DNA from: Sulfurospirillum sp. UBA1314
GTDB lineage: Bacteria > Campylobacterota > Campylobacteria > Campylobacterales > Sulfurospirillaceae
Direction of reading: 5' to 3'
DNA length: 12,127 bases
Assembly (NCBI GenBank): GCA_002307095.1
Contig: DBTO01000281.1
Location: 10,546 to 22,672, forward strand
Part shown: in pieces, positions 6,743 to 12,127 of the stretch
Layout: the number at the start of each line of letters is the position of its first letter
Numbering within the stretch: position 1 is the first letter of the stretch
Notes under the pieces: generated by a model
What the model saw: only the letters and a program-made list of their open reading frames with translations
The model's database searches: none
What the model was told of the DNA's origin: nothing
Made by a program: the position numbers and the translations under genes

Positions 6743-7861
6743 TTATCCTCTTTTGGACAAATAATCCCTGAGTCGCTCTACGCCTTCACGCATATGCTCA
6801 ACGCTTCTGGTGTAAGCAAAGCGAAGGTAATGCGCTGTGCCGTTGCTTCCAAAGTCGATGCCAGGGGTCGTTGCGACATGGATGTTTTCCAAAAGCTCTT
6901 TGGCAAAGGCAAAGCTGTCATCTGAATATTTTGAGATGTTCGCCCAGATGTAAAAAGCACCTTCAGGTTTTGCGTCGATTTCAAAAAGTTGTGAGAGTTC
7001 GGTGTATAAAAAATCACGTCTGGCTTTGAATTCGGCTTTTATCTCTGCAAGGTAGCTTTCATCAAACGCTTCAAGTGCGCCGTATTGGCTGAGTGTGGGG
7101 GCGGAGATGAAAAGATTTTGTGCGACGATCTCGGCATGGCGTATTTGCGCTTTGGGAACAATCACCCAGCCTAAACGCTGTCCGGGCATGCAGTAGTATT
7201 TGGAAAAGCCGTTGATCACCAAGACGTTTTTGCCAAATTCAAGTGCACTGTGGGCGTTTTCTTCATAGGTCAAACCATGATACAGCTCATCGGAGATAAA
7301 GGCGATATTGTGGGCTTCGCAGTACTCCACAAGTTCTTTGAGATTTTCTTTTTGGTAGATATTTCCCGTGGGATTGGCAGGCGAAGAGATTTGCAGTGCG
7401 TCAAGAGAATGGGGTGTCAAATCTTTTACATGTAATTCAAAATCATCCTCTTTACCGATAGGCATAAACAGCGGTTGGATGTCAAGAAGATGTGCGAAAT
7501 TTTTGTAACAGGGGTAGGATGGATCGCTCAGTCCCAAGGTCGCTCCACCTTTTAGCGTCAGCGCATAAGCGATCAAAAAAGCACCGCTGGTTCCGGGCGT
7601 TAAAAAGATTTGGTCGATCTCTATTGTGACGTTGTAGGTAGTAGCGTAATGCTGTGAAATTTTTTCACGCAAAGCAATTAAACCATGGCTTTGCGTGTAG
7701 GAAAACCGGTTTTTATCAATGCTTACATGTAAGGCTTTTTTAACCTTAGGGGAGGGTGGAAGATCGGGCTGTCCGATCTCAAAATGGATACTATCCGAAA
7801 ACTTTTCAGCCTCTTTGACGATGTCCATGACAATAAAAGAACTCATTTGCTTGCAACGCAT
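6743..7861 (-). CDS. PLP-dependent class I/II aminotransferase
   Basis: A 372-residue fold-type I aminotransferase, full length for the family. Key residues are visible: N163 in NPTG, D191 and Y194 in SDELYHGL (contacts to the cofactor ring and phenol), the Schiff-base lysine K221 in GFSKYYCMPGQRLGW with R229 for phosphate binding, and R347 in RFAYT for the substrate carboxylate. Such enzymes transfer amino groups between an amino acid and a 2-oxoacid; aspartate or an aromatic/branched amino acid are plausible donors, but the sequence alone does not decide. The ATG at 7861 has AAAGG about 8 bases upstream; a later ATG at 7846 is possible but has no better site. Two exact TTACATGTAA copies lie inside this gene, both encoding Leu-His-Val. 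The slyD-like gene follows closely. Confidence 0.9.
   Translation of the reverse strand: MRCKQMSSFIVMDIVKEAEKFSDSIHFEIGQPDLPPSPKVKKALHVSIDKNRFSYTQSHGLIALREKISQHYATTYNVTIEIDQIFLTPGTSGAFLIAYALTLKGGATLGLSDPSYPCYKNFAHLLDIQPLFMPIGKEDDFELHVKDLTPHSLDALQISSPANPTGNIYQKENLKELVEYCEAHNIAFISDELYHGLTYEENAHSALEFGKNVLVINGFSKYYCMPGQRLGWVIVPKAQIRHAEIVAQNLFISAPTLSQYGALEAFDESYLAEIKAEFKARRDFLYTELSQLFEIDAKPEGAFYIWANISKYSDDSFAFAKELLENIHVATTPGIDFGSNGTAHYLRFAYTRSVEHMREGVERLRDYLSKRG
7426..7435. repeat. TTACATGTAA palindrome inside the aminotransferase gene
   Basis: Exact copy. On the coding strand it reads TTA CAT GTA A, giving Leu-His-Val in FELHVKDL (residues 141-148). Confidence 0.75.
7723..7732. repeat. TTACATGTAA palindrome inside the aminotransferase gene (second copy)
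   Basis: Exact copy, again read as TTA CAT GTA A, giving Leu-His-Val in KALHVSID (residues 42-49). Confidence 0.75.
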
Positions 7862-7910
7862 ACAGTGACCTTTAGGTTTTAAAGCGGATATTATAGCTCA
7901 TTTGAAAGCA

Positions 7911-7928
7911 GAGAAGCGAGTGCTTCCC
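7911..7928 (-). terminator. Weak hairpin just after the CobW-family gene
   Basis: GGGAAGC and GCTTCTC (minus strand) can pair as a 7-bp stem with one G-U wobble around a 4-base loop, starting right after the stop codon at 7931-7929. There is no proper T-run after it, so it may be a weak or Rho-assisted end, or chance. Confidence 0.3.
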
Positions 7929-8972
7929 TTAAGCTATAGTTTGGAGAAATTGAACTTTGAGTTCTTCGTAAGGCAGATAACGACCAATGACTACCAGTAA
8001 AGATTTACGCTCGCTCTCAAAGGGTACGCCAAAATCGAACCCAACGACTTTATGAACCCCTTGAACGATCAAACGACGCTCATCGCTCTCTACGGCTAGG
8101 ACACCTTTGTAACGCAGCATATCGTTGCCATACATTTCAACGAGGCTCTCCATAAATGTACCAATCTTTTTGATGTCAAGCTCACCCGCTTCAAAGACAT
8201 ACGACGTGATGTCATCATTCCATGATTGGGTCTGTTTTTGGGTGCTAAAGCTCTTAAACTGAATATTTTTTGCATCTTTGGCTTGGTAAAAACCTTGGTT
8301 TACATGTAAAGTATCACTCAGATCAAACGCGCCAATTCCTATCCAAATCTCTTTGGGAATTTCCCCTTGATACGCTTCAAAAATCTCGGCTTTGGCGTTA
8401 ATGGCATGGATGCGCGAAAGTACTATTTCCTTCTGTGCTTCATCGATGCTATCGGCTTTGGTAAGGATAATGCGATCGGCAAAACCAATTTGGGAGGCAG
8501 CCACTCGGTGTTCATCGAGCTGTTTTAAGATATGAATGCCATCTACGAGTGTAATCACCGCATCTAGCATGATGCGCTCACGAATAATCTCATCGACAAA
8601 AAAGGCTTGAACAATCGGTGCAGGATCCGCCAACCCCGTTGTTTCTAAAAGCAGACGATCGGCTTTAAAGGCACCAGAGTCTATTTTGGCAAGCAATTCG
8701 TGAAGTGCTTGGGTTAACTCGCCCCTGATGCTGCAACAAACACAGCCATTGCTAAGCTCGACGATCTCGACATCTTCGGTACTTTTTAAAAGCGCTCCAT
8801 CGATATTAACGGCACCAAATTCGTTTTCAATGATGGCGATACGTTCACCTTGATTGTGTTCTAAAAGATAGTTGATCAGCGTGGTTTTGCCTGATCCTAA
8901 AAAACCGGTTAAAAGCGTCACGGGGAGTGGCGTCATCTGTCTTGTCTCATCAGCAACAGCGGGAGCTGCCAT
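7929..8972 (-). CDS. CobW/COG0523-family G3E GTPase metallochaperone (YjiA-like)
   Basis: A G3E-family GTPase of about 347 residues from the preferred start. It has Walker A GFLGSGKTT (23-31), ENEFG (49-53), the metal-binding motif CVCC (C77, C79, C80), ETTGLADPAP, a TKAD guanine-specificity motif, and a CobW C-terminal domain with RLIVQGVHKVVGFDFG. Relatives bind zinc, cobalt or nickel and act as metal chaperones; E. coli YjiA is the closest by genomic context, following a CstA/BtsT transporter and YjiX exactly as here. The reading frame extends to a GTG at 8999, but GGAGG (8982-8978) lies 5 bases before ATG 8972, so that start is preferred. The gene then overlaps ybdD by 23 bases. The client metalloprotein is unknown. 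The gene contains one exact TTACATGTAA copy. Confidence 0.9.
   Translation of the reverse strand: MAAPAVADETRQMTPLPVTLLTGFLGSGKTTLINYLLEHNQGERIAIIENEFGAVNIDGALLKSTEDVEIVELSNGCVCCSIRGELTQALHELLAKIDSGAFKADRLLLETTGLADPAPIVQAFFVDEIIRERIMLDAVITLVDGIHILKQLDEHRVAASQIGFADRIILTKADSIDEAQKEIVLSRIHAINAKAEIFEAYQGEIPKEIWIGIGAFDLSDTLHVNQGFYQAKDAKNIQFKSFSTQKQTQSWNDDITSYVFEAGELDIKKIGTFMESLVEMYGNDMLRYKGVLAVESDERRLIVQGVHKVVGFDFGVPFESERKSLLVVIGRYLPYEELKVQFLQTIA
8300..8309. repeat. TTACATGTAA palindrome inside the CobW-family gene
   Basis: Exact copy, read on the coding strand as TTA CAT GTA A and giving Leu-His-Val in SDTLHVNQG. Confidence 0.75.
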
Positions 8973-9150
8973 TTTTGCCTCCATAACGTGCTTCAACACG
9001 GTCTCTGTAAAACTCTTCGTAACTCATGGGCGTTTGTTCAGGATGGGTGAGGCGCATGTGTTGTACATACGTGTCATAATCAGGCATACCCACCATCAAA
9101 CGTGCGGCTTGACCCAAATATTTTCCTGCTTTCGCGAGATTTTCAAACAT
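8950..9150 (-). CDS. YbdD/YjiX-family small protein associated with CstA/BtsT transporters
   Basis: A complete 66-residue member of the YbdD/YjiX (KISS-like, DUF466) family. Family marks are YLGQAARLMVGMPDYDTYVQ (about 11-30), YEEFYRDR, ARYGG and a C-terminal Cys-Cys pair. In E. coli, ybdD follows cstA and yjiX follows yjiY (btsT), and the protein has been linked to transporter activity; that role here is inferred from the same gene order. The ATG at 9150 has AAGGA about 6-7 bases upstream. The 3' end doubles as the ribosome site and start of the CobW-family gene. A strong hairpin (9171-9194) separates this gene from cstA. Confidence 0.9.
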   Translation of the reverse strand: MFENLAKAGKYLGQAARLMVGMPDYDTYVQHMRLTHPEQTPMSYEEFYRDRVEARYGGKNGSSRCC

Positions 9151-9170
9151 CGTCTTCCTTTATAGATGGG

Positions 9171-9194
9171 TGAAGAGGTGTTGCCACCTCTTCA
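9171..9194 (-). promoter_or_regulatory. Intercistronic hairpin between cstA and ybdD
   Basis: TGAAGAGGTG and CACCTCTTCA pair perfectly over 10 bp around a 4-base loop. It begins about 9 bases after the cstA stop and ends roughly 11 bases before the ybdD ribosome site. On the transcribed strand no T-run follows, so it is better explained as an mRNA processing or stability element, or partial attenuator, than as a terminator. Confidence 0.6.
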
Positions 9195-9203
9195 TTTTAC
9201 ACT

Positions 9204-11327
9204 TTAGTGTGCCGTTCCGCGAATGATCGCTTCTGCATTGGCAGGAAGCGGAGCATAAGGGACTTCAACAGCCGTTGGTTTATCAGATTTGAGTGCTTTA
9301 AGGCATGCTTGAACCGTAAAGCCGATCATCACAACAACAACGATCATAAATCCAACAATTAAAAAACCATCAAGTTGGTTGTTGAAAATAACGCGCTCAA
9401 CCGCTTCTTGAGATTTGAAAACTGCATTTGGTTTAAAATTACCGCTTGCAAGCAGTGTTTGAAGTTGGTTCGCTTTTGCAAAGAAACTAACCGCTGGATC
9501 AGAGTCAAATGCTTTCAGCCAACCCGCACTCATCGTACAAATGACAAGCCATGTGGCAGGAACAATGGATACCCACGCAACGGCTTGTTGTTTCATTTTG
9601 AAAAGAACCACGGTGCAGAGCATCAAAGCAATCGCCGCTAGCATTTGGTTGGTAATACCAAAGAGTGGCCATAAGGTATTGATACCGCCCAATGGATCGA
9701 CAACACCGACATAGAGGAAGTAACCCCATGACGCAACAACGAGTGCGGTTGCGAGCAAGTTGGCAAACAAAGAGTTTGTTTTTTTCAAGTTTGGATTGAT
9801 GAGCCCGAGTAAATCTTGCAACATAAAGCGTGCAGCACGTGTTCCTGCATCAACTGCCGTCAAGATAAAGAGCGCTTCAAATAAAATAGCAAAGTGGTAC
9901 CAAAAAGACATGGAACCCAGACCGCCAAGCGCACTATGAATGATGTGTGCCATACCAACAGCCAAGGTAGGGGCGCCACCTGCACGAGAGATAATACTTT
10001 TTTCACCCACATCGGTTGCAATTTGAGTCAGAACATCAGGCGTGATAACAAAGCCCCAGTTACTCACCGTTGTCGAAGCAGCAGCGGCAATGTCTGCTAT
10101 TCCCGTTGGGTTCAATGCTCCCATAGGAGAGTTCATCGCAAAGTAAACACCTGGATCAATAATAGACGCAGAAATCAACGCCATCATTGCAACGAATGAT
10201 TCCATCAACATACCGCCATACCCAATCATACGTGCTTGAGTCTCATTGGCAAGCATTTTAGGTGTTGTGCCTGAAGAGATAAGCGCATGGAAACCTGAAA
10301 CAGCGCCGCACGCAATCGTAATAAACAAGAATGGGAAGAGTGTTCCTGCCCAAACTGGTCCATGGCTATCAAACGCATATTTGGTCACAGCTGGCATTTG
10401 CATCATTGGCATCATCACGACAATACCGATGGCTAAGCCTACAATGGCACCAATTTTTAGGAACGTAGAGAGGTAATCGCGAGGGGCTAAAAGTAACCAT
10501 ACCGGAAGTACTGACGCCACGAAACCGTAGATCACCAATGCCCACGTAAGTGCGACACCATCAAGATCAAAGTAAGGAGCCCATGTTGGACTCACCGCAA
10601 CTTGACCTCCTAGGATAATGCCAAAAATAAGACCGGCAATACCAAAAATAGAAGCTTCAAGAATACGACCAGGACGAATAAAGCGGAGGTAAATACCCAT
10701 GATAAATGCAAGAGGAATGGTAAAAGCAACCGTAAAGGTTCCCCAAGGACTGTGCGTAAGAGCTTTAACAACAACCATCGCAAGAACCGCTAGGATAATG
10801 ATCATAATCATAAAGCACGCAATAAGCGCAATGACACCTGGAATGGTGCCCATCTCTTCTTTTACGAGTTCACCGAGCGATCTACCATCGCGTCTTGTCG
10901 AGACAAAGAGTACCATGTAATCTTGCACTGCACCGGCGATAACAACACCGATTAAGATCCAAAGCATACTTGGTAAATAACCCATTTGCGCCGCCAAAAC
11001 AGGACCGACCAATGGACCCGCTCCTGCAATAGCTGCAAAGTGGTGACCAAAAAGAATGACTTTGTTGGTTGGGACGTAATCAAGTCCGTCATTATGACGA
11101 AACGCGGGTGTCATACGTGTGGCATCTACTTTTAAAACCTTATCAGCAATGTAAAGACTGTAAAAGCGGTATCCAATTAAATAGACACATACAGACGCGG
11201 TTAATACCCACATAGCATTAATCGATTCACCTCTGTTCAACGCGATATAGCCAAACGCAAAAGCGCCGAGAATGGCTACAAATAACCAAGCGATCTTTGA
11301 AGATGCACTGGTACTGGTTCCTGACAT
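9204..11327 (-). CDS. cstA: CstA/BtsT-family carbon starvation transporter (peptide or pyruvate uptake)
   Basis: A 707-residue inner-membrane protein, matching E. coli CstA (701) and BtsT/YjiY (716) in length, with many hydrophobic helices across the chain. The family signature HHFAAIAGAGPLVGPVLAAQ (95-114) and GAVQDYMVLFVSTRRDGRSL (132-151) are intact, as is the GFHALISSGTTPKML segment. CstA of E. coli and Campylobacter jejuni takes up peptides; BtsT is a proton/pyruvate symporter and CstA can also carry pyruvate. Substrate is not decided by sequence. The downstream ybdD-cobW order equals the btsT locus (yjiY-yjiX-yjiA), which slightly favours pyruvate and fits the nearby lactate genes. The ribosome site GGAGG stands 6 bases before the ATG. 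A TAAAAGTTA direct repeat upstream (11365-11424) may be regulatory; no BtsSR-like two-component system is in view. Confidence 0.93.
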   Translation of the reverse strand: MSGTSTSASSKIAWLFVAILGAFAFGYIALNRGESINAMWVLTASVCVYLIGYRFYSLYIADKVLKVDATRMTPAFRHNDGLDYVPTNKVILFGHHFAAIAGAGPLVGPVLAAQMGYLPSMLWILIGVVIAGAVQDYMVLFVSTRRDGRSLGELVKEEMGTIPGVIALIACFMIMIIILAVLAMVVVKALTHSPWGTFTVAFTIPLAFIMGIYLRFIRPGRILEASIFGIAGLIFGIILGGQVAVSPTWAPYFDLDGVALTWALVIYGFVASVLPVWLLLAPRDYLSTFLKIGAIVGLAIGIVVMMPMMQMPAVTKYAFDSHGPVWAGTLFPFLFITIACGAVSGFHALISSGTTPKMLANETQARMIGYGGMLMESFVAMMALISASIIDPGVYFAMNSPMGALNPTGIADIAAAASTTVSNWGFVITPDVLTQIATDVGEKSIISRAGGAPTLAVGMAHIIHSALGGLGSMSFWYHFAILFEALFILTAVDAGTRAARFMLQDLLGLINPNLKKTNSLFANLLATALVVASWGYFLYVGVVDPLGGINTLWPLFGITNQMLAAIALMLCTVVLFKMKQQAVAWVSIVPATWLVICTMSAGWLKAFDSDPAVSFFAKANQLQTLLASGNFKPNAVFKSQEAVERVIFNNQLDGFLIVGFMIVVVVMIGFTVQACLKALKSDKPTAVEVPYAPLPANAEAIIRGTAH

Positions 11328-11364
11328 AACTTACCTCCGTATAAAATTTTCAACACTAACGCAC

Positions 11365-11424
11365 TAAAAGTTACCATGGAAAAATCGTAAAGCATACGAA
11401 AATCCCTAAGATGCGTAAAAGTTA
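11365..11424. promoter_or_regulatory. TAAAAGTTA direct repeat upstream of cstA
   Basis: Exact 9-mers TAAAAGTTA at 11365-11373 and 11416-11424 are each preceded by a GC-rich triplet or quartet (GCAC, GCG). Their starts are 51 bp apart, close to five DNA helical turns, so two bound proteins would lie on the same face. Position 38-97 bases before the cstA ATG suits operator sites. Confidence 0.4.
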
Positions 11425-11512
11425 GCATATCTTCTTTTAGTTTTGGATTAAGATTTTTTCATTTCTGTGCGTCGATTGACTCTATTTTAGAAAACGGGTT
11501 TCATCGTTTTTT

Positions 11513-11521
11513 TGCTATGAT
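11513..11521 (+). promoter_or_regulatory. Candidate extended -10 promoter, plus strand
   Basis: TGCTATGAT fits an extended -10 (TGn-TATAAT with one change) and is preceded by a run of seven T residues, as in many Campylobacterota promoters. It is embedded in an 11-bp inverted repeat, GCTATgATAGC (11514-11524). It would give the aldo/keto reductase a leader of more than 200 bases, or start an independent small RNA. Confidence 0.35.
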
Positions 11522-11571
11522 AGCCCTCAAATAGGCAATACTTGATATTTTATCACGAAGAAAATCAAAAA

Positions 11572-11603
11572 ACATCATTCAAAAGTACATGTAAAAATGA
11601 TGT
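11572..11603 (-). terminator. Long-loop hairpin with T-run on the minus strand upstream of cstA
   Basis: ACATCATT (11572-11579) and AATGATGT (11596-11603) are perfect complements around a 16-base loop that contains a TACATGTA core. Read on the minus strand, the stem is followed by a run of six T residues, the layout of an intrinsic terminator. The low G+C of the stem and long loop make it doubtful. Confidence 0.3.
11585..11594. repeat. TTACATGTAA-type palindrome, 9/10 match, intergenic
   Basis: Reads GTACATGTAA, in the loop of the hairpin at 11572-11603. The core TACATGTA is intact. Confidence 0.65.
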
Positions 11604-11751
11604 AATCTTTAACGCTCTTTTACGCAAAGTATGTAGTTTGGTAGCACAGGGTACAAAAGACGATATTGCCGATAAAAGCGTTATACGGAACGTTTCTTGT
11701 ATATGAAAGAAAGGGTTGCACACAAGATTGTTTTTAAAGTGAGGGAAAAAA

Positions 11752-12127
11752 ATGCGTTTGACACATGCTACAGCAGAAGCGACTTATAATTTTGCTAAAC
11801 GTTTTGCGCACTATAAAGATTTTTATGCCAGACACGATGGGCTTATTTTTTCCAAACTTGGATTTGGAACCTTTAAAAAAGAGCCGTACAAAGAAGAAAA
11901 TTATACATTTGATTATAAAGATGCACTGAGCACAGCGATTAGAAGTGGCGTGAATGTCATCGATACCGCCATCAACTACCGCTATCAGCAAAGTGAACGC
12001 GAAATCGGCGAGGTACTTGAAAAACTCTTTTCAAACGATGAAGTTAAACGCGAAGAGCTTATCATCTGCTCCAAAGGCGGTTTTGTTCCGCTTGATTTTC
12101 CGTTTCCTGAAAATCCTTACGAATGGA
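11752..12127 (+). CDS. Aldo/keto reductase, N-terminal part (3' end cut by the window)
   Basis: The frame is open from ATG 11752 to the window edge (125 codons). The TIM-barrel start is recognisable: KLGFGTF (35-41), then SGVNVIDTAINYRYQQSERE (65-84) and ELIICSKGGF (102-111). D71, Y76 and K108 correspond to three of the four catalytic residues of the superfamily; the histidine would be past the edge. Such enzymes reduce carbonyl compounds with NADPH; the substrate is unknown. The NVIDTAINYRxQxSER form marks a bacterial subgroup of the family. An N-terminal extension of about 30 residues precedes the first barrel strand, longer than in classical members. GAGGG lies about 7 bases before the ATG. 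It is divergent from cstA. Confidence 0.88.
   Translation, partial: MRLTHATAEATYNFAKRFAHYKDFYARHDGLIFSKLGFGTFKKEPYKEENYTFDYKDALSTAIRSGVNVIDTAINYRYQQSEREIGEVLEKLFSNDEVKREELIICSKGGFVPLDFPFPENPYEW

Larger units (their letters stand above)
11328..11751. other. 424-bp divergent intergenic region between cstA and the aldo/keto reductase
   Basis: No convincing gene or tRNA is visible here. It contains a direct repeat near cstA, an extended -10 box on the plus strand, a long-loop hairpin with a T-run on the minus strand, and a 6-bp inverted repeat (TTTCTT at 11693-11698, AAGAAA at 11707-11712) near the reductase. The length leaves room for a small RNA or a long 5' leader on either strand, but I cannot demonstrate one. 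Confidence 0.5.

Noticed and set aside
7911..7928. Strong terminator between the CobW-family gene and the aminotransferase
   Set aside because: The stem is short and no T-run follows; it is kept only as a weak candidate, so read-through into the aminotransferase remains possible.
9171..9194. Hairpin after cstA as an intrinsic terminator
   Set aside because: The T-run expected after the stem on the minus strand is missing, and the downstream genes form a conserved cluster with cstA. The T residues on the plus-strand side follow no plus-strand gene.
142..11594. TTACATGTAA copies as a CRISPR array or as inverted ends of one mobile element
   Set aside because: Spacing is irregular (24 bp to several kb), the unit is only 10 bp, no cas or transposase gene is present, and several copies lie inside intact genes.
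11640..11690. A possible tRNA-like stretch (GTAGTTTGGTAGCACAGGGT)
   Set aside because: It looks faintly like a D-arm region, but no acceptor stem, anticodon arm or T-arm could be paired.
11734..11991. 85-codon minus-strand frame at the right end
   Set aside because: It is antisense to the aldo/keto reductase, which has catalytic motifs and a good ribosome site.

Overview
The window looks like a chromosomal segment of a Campylobacterota (Epsilonproteobacteria) genome, most likely Sulfurospirillum or a close relative. This rests on a LUD-type lactate oxidation locus, a CstA/YbdD/CobW-type cluster, T-rich promoters with extended -10 boxes, and the general look of the proteins. No rRNA, tRNA or other taxonomic marker is present, so genus placement is inference.

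Layout. 1-3251 is a minus-strand block, read right to left: mntA (nucleotidyltransferase), hepT (HEPN toxin), an AT-rich nucleoside 2-deoxyribosyltransferase-like gene, an MFS exporter, and a NYN nuclease-fold protein with a C-terminal LOTUS-like domain that runs off the left edge. 3252-3510 is a divergent control region with an extended -10 for mntA and a perfect 20-bp palindrome covering the likely lut -10 box. 3511-6197 on the plus strand is a two-gene operon for L-lactate oxidation: lutC followed by a LutB-LutA fusion, closed by a hairpin terminator. 6240-7861 on the minus strand is an aminotransferase followed by a SlyD-like FKBP prolyl isomerase. 7929-11327 on the minus strand is cstA/btsT, then ybdD/yjiX, then a CobW-family metal-binding GTPase, the same order as E. 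coli yjiY-yjiX-yjiA. 11328-11751 is a long divergent intergenic region, and 11752 to the end is the start of an aldo/keto reductase.

How the genes relate. The lut operon oxidises lactate to pyruvate, and the cstA/btsT cluster belongs to a pyruvate/peptide uptake family, so the centre and right of the window have a carbon-acquisition theme. The left side carries a tightly coupled mntA-hepT-NDT-like trio that resembles a three-gene defence or toxin-antitoxin cassette; the third gene is noticeably more AT-rich than its surroundings.

The most unusual signal is a 10-bp palindrome, TTACATGTAA. It occurs six times exactly and twice with one mismatch in about 12 kb. It forms both arms of the lut terminator, lies in the lut leader, and inside coding regions always encodes Leu-His-Val in one frame. 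It resembles a hyper-abundant genomic palindrome of the HIP1 kind.
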